Below are positions 54,212-62,949 of a DNA stretch of 64,000 bases, one piece after another. Under the pieces are notes generated by a model, which was not told the origin of the DNA, did no database searches, and was given only the letters and a program-made list of their open reading frames with translations. Both the position numbers and the translations under genes were made by a program. This stretch comes from Bombilactobacillus apium (lineage in GTDB: Bacteria; Bacillota; Bacilli; Lactobacillales; Lactobacillaceae). Where the stretch lies: NCBI RefSeq assembly GCF_013385145.1, contig NZ_JABZEC010000003.1, positions 186,001 to 250,000 on the forward strand. Reading direction: 5' to 3'. How positions within the stretch are numbered: the stretch's first letter is position 1; every line of letters starts with the position of its first letter.

Positions 54212-55276
54212 TTATTCAGCGTTATTTTGTTCGTAAATTCTTAATTTACTTTGAATAATCCGTTCGCAGAGATCTTCATAACTTAGATCAGCAGCGGCAG
54301 CTTCGCGGGGAATCAAAGACAAAGGTGTCATCCCTGGCAAAGAATTGGCTTCAATCACGTAAGGTTGTCCATCACGCACCAAGAAGTCAATTCGACCATA
54401 GTTCTGCATCCCTAAAGTCTGGAAAGTTTCCAAAGCTAAGTCCTTCATCTTTTGATGCAAGTCCTCACTGATATCTGGTGGCGTAATGAATTGCGTCTGG
54501 TCATTACTTTGGAATTTATGCTGGAAATCATACCAACCTTGAGTTACAACAATTTCTACTGCTGGTAAAGGTCGGCCATCCAAAATCGCCAAGGAAAACT
54601 CCCGACCTTGAATATACTCTTCGATCAAAACTTCCCTATCAAAGCGGAAGGCATCAGTTAAACAAGCTTCTAGATCTGCATACTGCTTGACAATATGCGT
54701 CCCAACACTGGACCCTCCACTGGCAGGTTTAATAACCACTGGAAAAGCAAAAGGAATCTGATCTTGCGCAATTGTGGCCGTCTTCGTGGTGATAAAGTCA
54801 GCTGTCGGAATTTGACTTTGTTGAAAAATTTGCTTTGAAACTTTTTTATTCATGGCCAAACCAGAGGCTAAAGTATCACTTCCGGTATAACGGATATTGA
54901 ATAAGTCTAAGACGGCTTGTACTTTACCATTTTCACCATCTTCACCATGAAGACCTAAATAAACAATATCAGCTGCCTGGCAAATATCCAAGACATTGGG
55001 ACCAAATAAACCATGAGCTCCGTGATCCGGGCGCAAAGCATTAATTCTTTCATTCGTTAAAACTTCGTCACTAATCAGCAATTGATCTTCAGGAGCCTTT
55101 TCTGTGGTAAAGAGCTCGGAAATCTGATTCGTGGTTGCTAACTCCTGACCCAAGAAAAGATCCACCAAAGCTACTTGGTAACCTCGTGACCGTAAGGCAT
55201 TAGCAATTTTGACTCCAGAAGATAAGGAAACATTTCGTTCGGTACTGCGTCCACCAGCTAAAACTACAATTTTCAT
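54212..55276 (-). CDS. ddl: D-alanine-D-alanine ligase family
   Basis: ATP-grasp enzyme forming the D-Ala-D-X dipeptide of peptidoglycan. 354 residues: VLAGGRSTERNVSLSSG near 5, YLGLHGEDGENGKVQ near 96, VVIKPASGGSSVGTHIV near 175, EEYIQGREFSLAIL near 214 and VIEANSLPGMTPLSL near 315. The Tyr/Phe residue near VGT that sets D-Ala versus D-Lac specificity cannot be judged safely here. AAGGAG precedes the ATG. Confidence 0.95.
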   Translation of the reverse strand: MKIVVLAGGRSTERNVSLSSGVKIANALRSRGYQVALVDLFLGQELATTNQISELFTTEKAPEDQLLISDEVLTNERINALRPDHGAHGLFGPNVLDICQAADIVYLGLHGEDGENGKVQAVLDLFNIRYTGSDTLASGLAMNKKVSKQIFQQSQIPTADFITTKTATIAQDQIPFAFPVVIKPASGGSSVGTHIVKQYADLEACLTDAFRFDREVLIEEYIQGREFSLAILDGRPLPAVEIVVTQGWYDFQHKFQSNDQTQFITPPDISEDLHQKMKDLALETFQTLGMQNYGRIDFLVRDGQPYVIEANSLPGMTPLSLIPREAAAADLSYEDLCERIIQSKLRIYEQNNAE

Positions 55277-55455
55277 CGTTTTAACTCCTTTATTATTTTT
55301 TGGGTAGCACCCATTTGTCTAGTTCTACAGAACCTTAAGTTTACCACAAAAACTGTTCCAAGCGGAATTTCAATCGTAAAATAGAGCTTTTTTCTGACTC
55401 CTGTTATAATAAAGTTGTTTCCAAATTATTTTTGTGAATCTAAGGAGTTGAACTC

Positions 55456-56412
55456 ATGAAAAAGTTACGCCGTTTTCTATTGATTAGTGGCCTTTGCGGG
55501 CTCTTAGCCTTTTTGCCATCCCAGCTTGCTCATGCCGATAATAACAACGATAACAACTGGCAAGAACCAGTAATGACTTTAGGAACCTCACTGACTAACG
55601 GTCAACGTCAAGGAACCATTAATGTCCTATCTGCTAAAATCAACAACCAAAATTTCCAACAATTACCCGTCACCGGAAATACTCTCGTGCAATATTTAAA
55701 TCCCGCGGGCAATACTTTCACCGACAGTTCTGGAGTTTGGTCCTCGGCTTTAATTGAAAAGACCCACTCTGGTCAAGGAATTAATGTTCAGATCTTGCCT
55801 TACGATGGCAAAAACAATATCACCACAATCACCGCCGACCAGTATCGTAATGCCGCTTTGACCGCCGGAATTAGCGATGCGAATATTTATGTAACTTCAG
55901 CAACCCCGATCGACGGTTCTGGTGCTTTAGCTGGAGTCTATGCTGCTTTTTCCCAAAAAGGCAACCAGCTCAATCAAGATCAGGTCAATGCTGCTCAAAA
56001 CGAGATGAAGACTCTTAGTGGGATTAACGAACAGAATAAGAATCAATCGGGTTATAGTGATGCGCAGTTAAATCATGCTGTTTCTCAAGCTAAGCAACAG
56101 ATGGCCCAAATTGGACCCAATATCAGCAATAACCAAATCACCAATATTGTCAACAATGTTCTTCAAGAAAATCACCTGACTAAGATTATTTCTGATAATC
56201 AAAAGCAGCAAATTATTAATATTCTCGTTCAGGTCCGGGACTCCGGTGCTTTAAAAAATGGCAACTTTAAGGAACAAGCGCAAAAAGTTAGTGCCAACAT
56301 TAAAGACCAAGCCCAAAAGATCTTTAACAAACTCAATACTCCCAAAAATCGAAACTTTCTCCAAAAAATTTGGGATCAAGTAGTCAATTTCTTCCATAGT
56401 ATTTTTGGTTAA
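55456..56412 (+). CDS. DUF1002 secreted protein
   Basis: 318 residues with a signal peptide (cleavage near AHA-DN). The first half reads VMTLGTSLTNGQRQGTINVL and ITADQYRNAALTAGISDANIYVTSATPIDGSGAL, characteristic of DUF1002 (YpuA-like). The second half is Asn/Gln-rich and helical, ending in an amphipathic FLQKIWDQVVNFFHSIFG tail that may touch the membrane. Function unknown. AAGGAG at the start. Confidence 0.88.
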   Translation: MKKLRRFLLISGLCGLLAFLPSQLAHADNNNDNNWQEPVMTLGTSLTNGQRQGTINVLSAKINNQNFQQLPVTGNTLVQYLNPAGNTFTDSSGVWSSALIEKTHSGQGINVQILPYDGKNNITTITADQYRNAALTAGISDANIYVTSATPIDGSGALAGVYAAFSQKGNQLNQDQVNAAQNEMKTLSGINEQNKNQSGYSDAQLNHAVSQAKQQMAQIGPNISNNQITNIVNNVLQENHLTKIISDNQKQQIINILVQVRDSGALKNGNFKEQAQKVSANIKDQAQKIFNKLNTPKNRNFLQKIWDQVVNFFHSIFG

Positions 56413-56470
56413 AATAAGCAGCTCTAACTTCAAAACGACCACCAGGATAACTGGTGATTGTTTCCTTTAT

Positions 56471-56626
56471 AAAAAGGTGGGACATAAACCGGTAGACAAG
56501 GAGTCTAACTAACGAAATCTCACAAAAAGTAGCCATTTTCCTGCGAGATCTCGGGTATTGGACAAACTTGTCTGATTTATGGAAGGCGTTTACTCAAATT
56601 TACTAAATTATGTCCCAGCCTCTTTG
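56471..56626. repeat. Long imperfect palindrome of LAB type (GGGACATAA..TTATGTCCC)
   Basis: Ends AAAAAGGtGGGACATAA and TTATGTCCCagCCTCTTT pair over about 15 bases; the 120-bp interior is also partly self-complementary (AGACAAG/CTTGTCT, GAGATC/GATCTC). Similar GGGACATAA hairpins recur after genes in other lactic acid bacteria. It probably also terminates DUF1002, together with a small CACCAG/CTGGTG hairpin at 56440. Confidence 0.6.
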
Positions 56627-56725
56627 CTAGCTAGGAAAATCTATCCTAGCTAGTTTAGTTTTATGCTTTATTTTTAAGAAGATAAGTTTGCTAAAAGAAT
56701 GATCTTTGCTAAATTTACGTATTAA

Positions 56726-56827
56726 AAGAAGCCCGACAGCAATCGGACTTCTTGACAGAGCCGTTTAAGACGGTGACTGCTTGGTATTAAATAACCGCTA
56801 GCTAATTCGAACTAGCGGTTATTTTTT
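56726..56827. terminator. Two terminator hairpins in tandem
   Basis: AAGAAGcCCGA/TCGGaCTTCTT at 56726-56753 and AATAACCGCTAG/CTAGCGGTTATT with T5 at 56789-56827. The second ends on the plus strand but can serve the convergent membrane gene. Confidence 0.75.
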
Positions 56828-56883
56828 AATTATTTCCATACAATATATACTGTTCAGAACAAGTCAAATTTTAGCTTGTTACA

Positions 56884-57207
56884 TCAAAATGTCTTATCAA
56901 AATATTTAACTGCTAGATATTCGATAAAGGATCCTAAACAAATACTGAATGTAAAAATCAGTAAGACAAGATTTAAACTAAGACTGATTTTTTGTGATGC
57001 AAATAGAGATCCTGTCATCACAATTGCTACAATGACAATCAATCCTTGATAGTAACATCTAACTAATCTATTAGCATGAAAACAGACTTGTTGCCATCGT
57101 TCATCATTATGATAACAACGTTTCAAACCATCAATTTTTCCCACCGAATAGAAATATAGCCCCATCACTAAAATAATAGCGACTAAAATACTCGTTTGAC
57201 TAATCAT
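56884..57207 (-). CDS. Small membrane protein paired with an XRE regulator
   Basis: 107 residues with three hydrophobic segments (ILVAIILVMGLYFYSV, GLIVIVAIVMTGSLFA, LSLNLVLLIFTFSICLGSFI) and a charged loop KIDGLKRCYHNDERWQQVC after the first. Its ATG overlaps the XRE gene's stop by 4 bp (ATGA), so the pair is coupled. It resembles DUF2178/DUF3796-type partners of YozG-like regulators. Function unknown. Confidence 0.75.
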   Translation of the reverse strand: MISQTSILVAIILVMGLYFYSVGKIDGLKRCYHNDERWQQVCFHANRLVRCYYQGLIVIVAIVMTGSLFASQKISLSLNLVLLIFTFSICLGSFIEYLAVKYFDKTF

Positions 57208-57407
57208 AAAATCCCCTCCAAATAGAAGATCTGTTCAATTGGTTGACCAAAAAGTCGGGCAATTTTAAAAGTAAGTTCAAGAGAAGGTAAGTACTTATAT
57301 TTTTCAATTGAAATAACTGCTTGACGTGAAATTTTTAAGCGGTCAGCCAATTCTGCTTGCGTCCAATTACGTTCGGCCCTCAAGACCTTGAGTCGGTTTT
57401 TTATCAA
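57204..57407 (-). CDS. Small XRE-family regulator
   Basis: 67 residues, almost wholly a Cro/C1 helix-turn-helix: RLKVLRAERNWTQAELADRLKISRQAVISIE then PSLELTFKIARLFGQPIEQIF, as in YozG/immunity-type repressors. It probably represses its own two-gene operon and may respond to the membrane partner. Confidence 0.9.
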   Translation of the reverse strand: MIKNRLKVLRAERNWTQAELADRLKISRQAVISIEKYKYLPSLELTFKIARLFGQPIEQIFYLEGIL

Positions 57408-57858
57408 AGTAGCACCATCTTTACAAAATGTAACTCTTTATTTACATACGTAGTGTATCATAGGATCCCCAACATTACTAGCATATTCTTTTAGACTGCC
57501 TGAATAAACTCACATGGTAGAACGTTGTGCTTTTTTAAAATATCAATAGCCAAAACATAAATAGATTTATTGGCGACTTGGTACAACTCTCTGGCGCCTC
57601 ATATTGGTTATACAACACGGAAATTTTTTGGCTAACTTGATTACTGTCAAAGGTTGACAATCGCCCACAATTAGGACATGGAAAATTATGTGCTACGATT
57701 TGACTTAATTATGGAATAGATAAACAATAAAGGCCTGTGCATGTCTGATAAGTTTTATAAAATGTCGTAGGTCACTTCAAGTAGACATGATGTTACCTGT
57801 TTGTTTTTAAGATTACATGTATAATAATTATGCAAATTATTTTTAATAAGGGGACTAT
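57408..57858. other. Intergenic region with a degraded coding fragment and repeat R1
   Basis: On the minus strand 57705-57491 reads CPNCGRLSTFDSNQVSQ, then after a shift RELYQVANKSIYVLAIDI and LKKHNVLPCEFIQAV before a stop: the tail of a zinc-ribbon-bearing protein I cannot name. Repeat R1 is at 57744-57769. A -10-like TATAATAATTATG region precedes phzF. Confidence 0.5.
57744..57769 (+). repeat. 26-bp direct repeat R1
   Basis: TCTGATAAGTTTTATAAAAT followed by GTCGTA. It matches R2 (58989-59014) at 23 of 26 positions and lies 1245 bp from it, with phzF between them. Confidence 0.7.
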
Positions 57859-58707
57859 ATGATGAATGTCAGTGTATATGTAGCCAGTGCTTTCAGCAAG
57901 AATGAGGCAGGCGGTAATAAAGCGGGCGTTGTTTTTATGGATCAACCATTACAGGTATCTCAAAAGAAAGAGATTGCTCGGCAATTAGGGTATGCAGAAA
58001 CTGCCTTTATTTCACAATCTAAAGTAGCTGATTTTAGACTAGAATACTTTACGCCTAAAGAAGAGGTAGACTTGTGCGGTCATGCTACTATCGCAACCTT
58101 TTCTATATTAAGGTACTTAAAAAATCTATCTAAAGAACAATATCGTATTGAAACTAATAGTGGTATTTTAGTGATTAATACTAAAGACTCAGTAGTTTTT
58201 ATGCAGCAAAATAAACCAACTTTTTATGAAGAATTATTACCAAGAGAATTGGTTGAGTGTTTTGATGTGGATTCTATTGATAGAAAATATCCAATTCAAA
58301 TTGTTTCAACAGGTTTAAAAGATATTTTAGTACCTATAAAGTCAGAACAAGCATTACATGAATTGCAACCAAACTTTGACAAAATTAAAGATGTTAGTGA
58401 GAAGCATGATGTGATTGGTATGCACTTATATACGATACAAGAAAACCGTATTGTGTGCCGAAATTATGCACCATTATACGATATTGATGAGGAATCAGCT
58501 ACGGGAACGTCTAGTTGTGCGGTAGCCGGTTATTTATATACTCATAACTATTTGCGACAAAACATGTATGTGTTTAATCAAGGTTATTCTTTGAATGCTC
58601 CTTCGGAAATATTGGTAAAATTGACTCATGATCAAGAAAATAATATTACTAGTATCTTTGCAGGTGGAAGGGGCTATTATTGTGAAACAAAACAGTTAAT
58701 TGTTTAA
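57859..58707 (+). CDS. PhzF-family isomerase/epimerase-like protein
   Basis: 282 residues of the diaminopimelate-epimerase fold: SVYVASAFSKNEAGGNKAGVV at the start, EVDLCGHATIATF near 74 and EESATGTSSCAVAGYL near 212. The conserved catalytic Glu of PhzF (YAETAF near 45) is present. The gene is clearly more AT-rich than the chromosome genes around it and is bounded by R1 and R2, so it was probably acquired. Substrate unknown. Confidence 0.9.
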   Translation: MMNVSVYVASAFSKNEAGGNKAGVVFMDQPLQVSQKKEIARQLGYAETAFISQSKVADFRLEYFTPKEEVDLCGHATIATFSILRYLKNLSKEQYRIETNSGILVINTKDSVVFMQQNKPTFYEELLPRELVECFDVDSIDRKYPIQIVSTGLKDILVPIKSEQALHELQPNFDKIKDVSEKHDVIGMHLYTIQENRIVCRNYAPLYDIDEESATGTSSCAVAGYLYTHNYLRQNMYVFNQGYSLNAPSEILVKLTHDQENNITSIFAGGRGYYCETKQLIV

Positions 58708-59071
58708 AACGACTAATTAATTCAAAAGCTTTTATTACGTAAAAGAGTATAACGCTTTTAAAATGGGAGCACATCAAGTAGATATAGATACAACAATTTA
58801 TAACGTTGTAATCTAATACAATCAGGTTACCACGCAATGTAACTTTTATCTAAAATGTAAGTATCATTAATAAATTAAAATAGACGGCTATGTATTGCAA
58901 ATATGAATATGTAGTCGTCTTTATGTTTCTGAAATAGATTATAAATTGATATACTGAGTAATAATATATCATTTGAAGATGTTTTATTTCTGATAAGCTT
59001 TATAAAATGGCATAAATTATCAACTAGGCAATGAAAATATTCAAAGTGTTTTGCGGGGTACTTGCCCCTAT
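58708..59071. other. Gene-free stretch with terminator and repeat R2
   Basis: AGACGGCTA/TAGTCGTCT at 58882-58920, followed by TTT, probably terminates phzF. R2 is at 58989-59014. Past about 59040 the base composition rises (GCGGGGTACTTGCCCC) at the border with the plasmid-derived block. Confidence 0.6.
58989..59014 (+). repeat. 26-bp direct repeat R2
   Basis: TCTGATAAGCTTTATAAAAT followed by GGCATA; partner of R1. Confidence 0.7.
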
Positions 59072-59566
59072 TCAGGACGATGCCAGTACAAGAACACTTA
59101 TTTTAGAAGTTGACGATGAACCAAAGAGAACATCGATAGTGCCTCCGGAACCACCAGTACCATAAGAAGGGCTTTTAGCCACGGTAGTTTTAGTATCAGC
59201 CCGATCAGAAAAGTATTGTTGGCTGGTATGATCTAAAGCATTATGAACTACGACATAGTGCATGTTATCCATGATGATTTTACGGCCAGTTTCCTGATAC
59301 AACTGATCTAATTGAGCTAATGACTGTAAAAGGATCATAACTGAAACGTTGCGAGAACGCAATGTGGAAATCGCATCAGCAAACGCTGGCAGATAGCCCA
59401 AACGTGGAAATTCGTCGAGGGCTAATAAAAGATTAGGTTGGGTTTTTTTAGGCCGTTGAGTTAGGTAACGGATAAATTGGGCCACAATTAAAGCTAAGTA
59501 GGGCTGGTAGACCTTTAATTTACTTTCCGGATATAAGCACCACTCTTTTATTTTTAATAAGAACAA
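59072..59566 (-). pseudogene. VirD4/TraG-type coupling ATPase fragment
   Basis: The recognisable part runs from PESKLKVYQPYLALIVAQFI through LLLALDEFPRLGYLPAFADA (Walker B: LALDEFP) and STLRSRNVSVMILLQSLAQLDQLY to NALDHTSQQYFSDRADTKT. This is the C-terminal third of a conjugative coupling protein. The Walker A half is missing, and the tail after KSPSYGTGG looks shifted. Its 5' end abuts the recombinase stop at about 59535-59566. Evidence of former conjugative plasmid DNA. Confidence 0.82.
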
Positions 59567-60154
59567 CTAACCAAAATCAATTTGATCGAGCATGGTCTCT
59601 TGACTAGCCTGGTCCAAGCCTAAGTAAGCTAAAGTCATGGCTTCACTGGAATGATTGAGTAAATGCATGACTAAACCAATATTATAATTAGATTGCGTAT
59701 AGACGCGATAAGCGCCCGTTTTACGCATGGTATGAGTGCCTAGATAATTGATTCCTAAAAGATCGCCGACCTTACTCATGACTTTGTAGAATTGTTTTTC
59801 CGTAATATGACGCTCGGAGTGTTGCAGAGAAGGAAACAACCAGTCAGAAACTAAATGATTTTCTTGCAGACAGGTTTGATAGGCTAATAAATCAGTTTGA
59901 ACCGGTTTTAAATAAAGTAGATTGGCTTTACCGGTTTTTTGATCGTGGATAAACGCATTCTGACGCACTGTTCCGTTTTCGTTGAAGACATCAGTCCAAC
60001 GAAGCTTCATAACATCGCTGACACGTAATAAGGTCGCTTTGCCTACTTGAAAGATGGTGTAATTGCGCCGACCAGCTTTAAAATTATGGAGTAAAGTATC
60101 TTGAACTTCTTTGAGTACATTTGAATCTTTGATGGGTAGAACGATTTGTTGCAT
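59567..60154 (-). CDS. Tyrosine recombinase
   Basis: 195 residues, complete catalytic domain without an N-terminal core-binding domain. Seen: Arg in TLLRVSDVMKLRW near 43, Lys in IHDQKTGKANLLYL near 73, H-x2-R in GTHTMRKTGAYRVY near 140, His in MHLLNHSSEAM near 164 and Tyr in AYLGLDQ near 176. Short XerC-like recombinases of this type are plasmid resolvases. AAGGAGAT precedes its start. Seems intact. Confidence 0.9.
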   Translation of the reverse strand: MQQIVLPIKDSNVLKEVQDTLLHNFKAGRRNYTIFQVGKATLLRVSDVMKLRWTDVFNENGTVRQNAFIHDQKTGKANLLYLKPVQTDLLAYQTCLQENHLVSDWLFPSLQHSERHITEKQFYKVMSKVGDLLGINYLGTHTMRKTGAYRVYTQSNYNIGLVMHLLNHSSEAMTLAYLGLDQASQETMLDQIDFG

Positions 60155-60191
60155 AAGTCATAATCTCCTTTGACGATACAATAGTTTATAA

Positions 60192-60221
60192 TTGACGTAC
60201 GCCATCATGTACGCCTATAAT
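60192..60221 (+). promoter_or_regulatory. Promoter and likely operator of the yefM-yoeB pair
   Basis: TTGACG (60192-60197), 18-nt spacer, TATAAT (60216-60221). The spacer holds two copies of GTACGCC 13 bp apart, well placed for antitoxin binding. Confidence 0.7.
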
Positions 60222-60248
60222 ATTAGATAAGTTGAGGAGGGGAACCAT

Positions 60249-60509
60249 ATGGAAAAAATTATTAATCCAACTACAGCACGAACCAATCTATTTTCACTTA
60301 TTAAAAACGCTAATCGGGACTCCCAACCGGTTATTATTGCAGGGTCTAATGATAGCCGTAGTGCCGTTTTGATGGGGAAAAAAGATTATGACGCATTACA
60401 GGAAACCATGAACTTAATGATGAATGGGCAGATTCAAACCACCCTTAGCCGTAAAGATGATGAGTCGGTTGATTTAGACGAAATGATCAAAGAAATTGAT
60501 CATGAGTAA
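60249..60509 (+). CDS. yefM: YefM/Phd-family antitoxin
   Basis: 86 residues: IINPTTARTNLFSLIKNANRDSQPVII at the N-terminus is the Phd/YefM DNA-binding fold, followed by SAVLMGKKDYDALQETM and a flexible acidic tail (KDDESVDLDEMIKEID) that would wrap the toxin. TTGAGGAGG is the ribosome site. Overlaps the toxin gene by 8 bp. Confidence 0.93.
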   Translation: MEKIINPTTARTNLFSLIKNANRDSQPVIIAGSNDSRSAVLMGKKDYDALQETMNLMMNGQIQTTLSRKDDESVDLDEMIKEIDHE

Positions 60510-60816
60510 TCGTTGGAAAGTAAAAATAAAATCATCAGCTAAAGGTGATTTAAAAAAAGTTTTAAGAAGCCCGTTACGTCAGTCATTTGAAGAAATACAA
60601 AGTGTATTGAAATCTGATCCATATAAACCAATACAGTCATTTGAAAAATTAACACCACCTGCGGCTGGTTACTATTCTCGAAGGATAAATGGACAGCATC
60701 GCGTCATTTATACCATTGATAAAGTAACTAAAATAGTCGAAATCTATTCATGTTGGGCCCATTATGAAAGTGGTAATCTTGAAATGAGTGGTAAATCTAA
60801 TTCTCGAAAAAACTAG
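60502..60816 (+). CDS. yoeB: YoeB-family mRNA interferase toxin
   Basis: 104 residues, RelE superfamily. YYSRRINGQHRVIYTI near 60 and EIYSCWAHYES near 83 carry the conserved Arg, His and Tyr of YoeB. It cuts mRNA at the ribosomal A site in studied members. ATG 60502 overlaps the antitoxin stop (ATGAGTAA). The tail of about 14 residues beyond HYES is longer than in E. coli YoeB. Pair appears intact and may maintain the plasmid-derived block. Confidence 0.93.
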   Translation: MSNRWKVKIKSSAKGDLKKVLRSPLRQSFEEIQSVLKSDPYKPIQSFEKLTPPAAGYYSRRINGQHRVIYTIDKVTKIVEIYSCWAHYESGNLEMSGKSNSRKN

Positions 60817-60852
60817 CGACTTAACATGAGTCATAAATCAAACATTACAACA

Positions 60853-60892
60853 AAATAGCCCCAACATCTATCTTATAGATATTGGGGGTTAT
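60853..60892. terminator. Terminator after yoeB
   Basis: AATAgCCCCAAcATCTAT / ATAGATaTTGGGGgTTATT, near-perfect stem. Confidence 0.85.
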
Positions 60893-60896
60893 TGTT

Positions 60897-61430
60897 TCAA
60901 TGTTTTTGAGGGGTGATTTGAGGATTATGAGTGGCAACTATAACTTGGCTCTCAGCGGACAAATCAGTAATAGTCTTGTGTAATCTATGAATAGCTTCTG
61001 GATGAAGAAGTTATGTAAAGACTTGAATTTCTATAAGAAAAATAAGGTCTACGAAATGGAGAATTGTTACTTATTGCGATTCGAACATCTGAAACTTTTG
61101 GAAGCCATTCAGCTAATTTAGGAGTTATTGAATCGGCTATGTCATTCACAGCATTTTGTTCTAATTTGAATAACTGTTTTATTAAAACTTTATATTCTTT
61201 ATCGTGGATAGTCTTGTTGATTCCTAGACGTAATTCTGAATCTATTATATTTTTGAATGTATCAGCAGTCCGTACGGCAGGAATATACGTTGTCTGAAAA
61301 TATCAACCTGAAAGTATTCTAGCCGTCCTTAGTAGGAGAAAGATCTTATAAAGCTATATCTTTCCATAGTAATATTTTTTGCACCTAAAATACTCCTATA
61401 ATTTGAAATGGTAAATTTTTGAATACGCAT
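60897..61430 (-). pseudogene. OLD/RecF-like AAA ATPase remnant
   Basis: The start MRIQKFTISNYRSILGAKN (ATG 61430) is the usual N-terminus of AAA_15/OLD-type ATPases, but breaks off before Walker A. Later pieces in other frames: TYIPAVRTADTFKNIIDSELR and LGINKTIHDKEYKVLIKQLF near 61250, then LHPEAIHRLHKTITDLSAES and QVIVATHNPQITPQKH to TGA 60897, the Walker B/D-loop end. Internal deletions leave about 180 codons of a gene of perhaps 400 to 600. Such ATPases occur in plasmid defence and maintenance loci. Confidence 0.75.
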
Positions 61431-61455
61431 ATTTATGAGCTCCTTTAAGAAAATA

Positions 61456-61981
61456 TCACCAAAAATGCCACCAACTTTTATGTATGTTCTTGTTTTTATT
61501 ATCAGTATCAACAACTTCATTTTTTAATGGCTTGTCGTTTTTATCCTTGATATCATTATGTTTCCGATTATTCGACAAGTTATTGTTCTTAACGTTTGCT
61601 TGTCGCTTTTCAGTTAAGCTGGAAGATTCAAGTAAATTGCTCAGTTTTTGAACATGGTCCTTTAATTGTCGATTTTCCGCAAGTGTTGCTAATTGTAGTT
61701 GCTGCTGATCCAAGGACTTTTGTAACTTGGAAATTTGCTGATCTTTAACATCAAGTTGCTTTAGCAAAACATCATTAATGTTAGTTTTCTTTTTATCTTG
61801 CTTGTCGTTTTTGCTTGTCGAAATCAGCAAGAATTTTAACACCCTGCTCGTCTATTTCCAGATGGTTTTTAACTTTATGAGTGTGCTTGCTTCGAAAGCC
61901 GTTAATACTAGATATACGCTGACTTATAGCTTGTTTTGATAACTGTAATTCTTCCGAGAGTTGTCGAATTGTCTTACCCAA
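61456..61981 (-). pseudogene. Plasmid DUF536-type protein, frameshifted in a poly-A run
   Basis: From TTG 61981 (GAGGTGG ahead): LGKTIRQLSEELQLSKQAI with a helix-turn-helix, then EIDEQGVKILADFDKQ. At the run CAAAAACG near 61813 the frame shifts; the second frame continues KNDKQDKKKTNINDVLLKQL, a coiled coil (QQISKLQKSLDQQQLQLATL) and the ending KSWWHFW. This layout is that of DUF536 proteins coded next to repA on Lactobacillus plasmids. The ATG at 61430 of the ATPase follows within 26 bp. Confidence 0.78.
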
Positions 61982-62650
61982 GAGTTTCACCACCTCAATA
62001 ATCCGTCTTAAATTATAAGTTAAAGACGAAAAGATCGCCAACCGACAAGTAAAAATAAAATCTGCTTGTCGTTCTTGTCGTTTTTTGCGCAAAAATTAAT
62101 TAATCAAACTAACCAATCAGTAAGATTACCCCACAATTAGGGTTTGCCGGCTAATAAGCGCTATGCTAAACTAAGATTAATTTAACAACTGGATAAAAAA
62201 ACATGCTAATAAACGAAAAAGATCTCAACCCACCAGGGATCAAGATCCTTTCCGCTTATTAGAAAGTAGCTATCAACCAGCTACTTAGATTCAGTCGATT
62301 TAGACCTGCAAGTTAAAATCGACTGAACATTGAATTCTAATTTAGAATTTATTGTACCGCAGGCTGGTCCACAAGGACAAGTCGCAGATAGTTAAAAAGT
62401 AAATTAAAGTCAATGGACTAAGTAGCTGGTAAGGCTGCCTAGTCCATTTTTATTTTGATTGTTGAATAAAAAAAGTTGCCGAAGGGGCAACCAGGAAAGA
62501 TCCATGCTGATGAATTATAAAGCCACCAGACCAATGAAAGCTTTGTAATTCAGTTAGAGCATATTAGATTTGTATTTTAAAGCAAATCAAATGTTTTAGC
62601 AACTCTCTTTTGAGCCAGCATTGGTTGGATATAGAAAGGGAGTTTTTATA
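61982..62650. other. Putative plasmid origin/leader region
   Basis: No gene. Several hairpins: AGTAGCT/AGCTACT (62265-62285), TTCAGTCGATTT/AAATCGACTGAA (62290-62326), a terminator AATGGACTA/TAGTCCATTTTT (62413-62452) and GTTGCC/GGCAAC (62475-62491). Placed between divergent DUF536 and repA genes, as in RepA_N plasmids, where antisense RNA or attenuation controls repA. Short GCTTGTCGTT-like repeats lie at 62045-62090. Confidence 0.5.
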
Positions 62651-62949
62651 ATGGATCAAGCAAATTTCAAGTTTCATCAAGCTGACAACGTTTATGGGGC
62701 CTTGTTCTTTCAGTTTCCTAAAGTATTGATGTATGGCGAAAAATATCGGTATTTAAGTAGTGAAGCCAAATTGACCTATATGGTGTTAAAAGATCGCCTG
62801 GAATATTCTTTACGCAACCACTGGGTCGACGAAGAAGGTCACGTCTACTTTATCAAAAAGCCATGCATTTTAATCCCAAAACTGACAAAAATGAACCGAA
62901 TCGACTTTACTTGGCTGAATTAGATATGCAGTCAACTGATGTCTATTAG
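62651..62949 (+). pseudogene. repA: RepA_N plasmid replication initiator, internally deleted and truncated
   Basis: ATG 62651 after GGGAG opens MDQANFKFHQADNVYGALFF, then FPKVLMYGEKYRYLSSEAKL and RDHWVDEEGHVYF-like sequence (read RNHWVDEEGHVYFI), the RepA_N winged-helix start. From about 62865 the frame changes to MHFNPKTDKNEPNRLYLAEL DMQSTDVY, a later part of the same family, stopped at 62949. So about 50 codons are deleted and the C-terminal half is absent. It is not able to support replication. Confidence 0.8.

Noticed and set aside
61064-61297. 77-codon plus-strand frame
   Set aside because: It is the shadow of the minus-strand ATPase remnant, whose translation gives recognisable family sequence.
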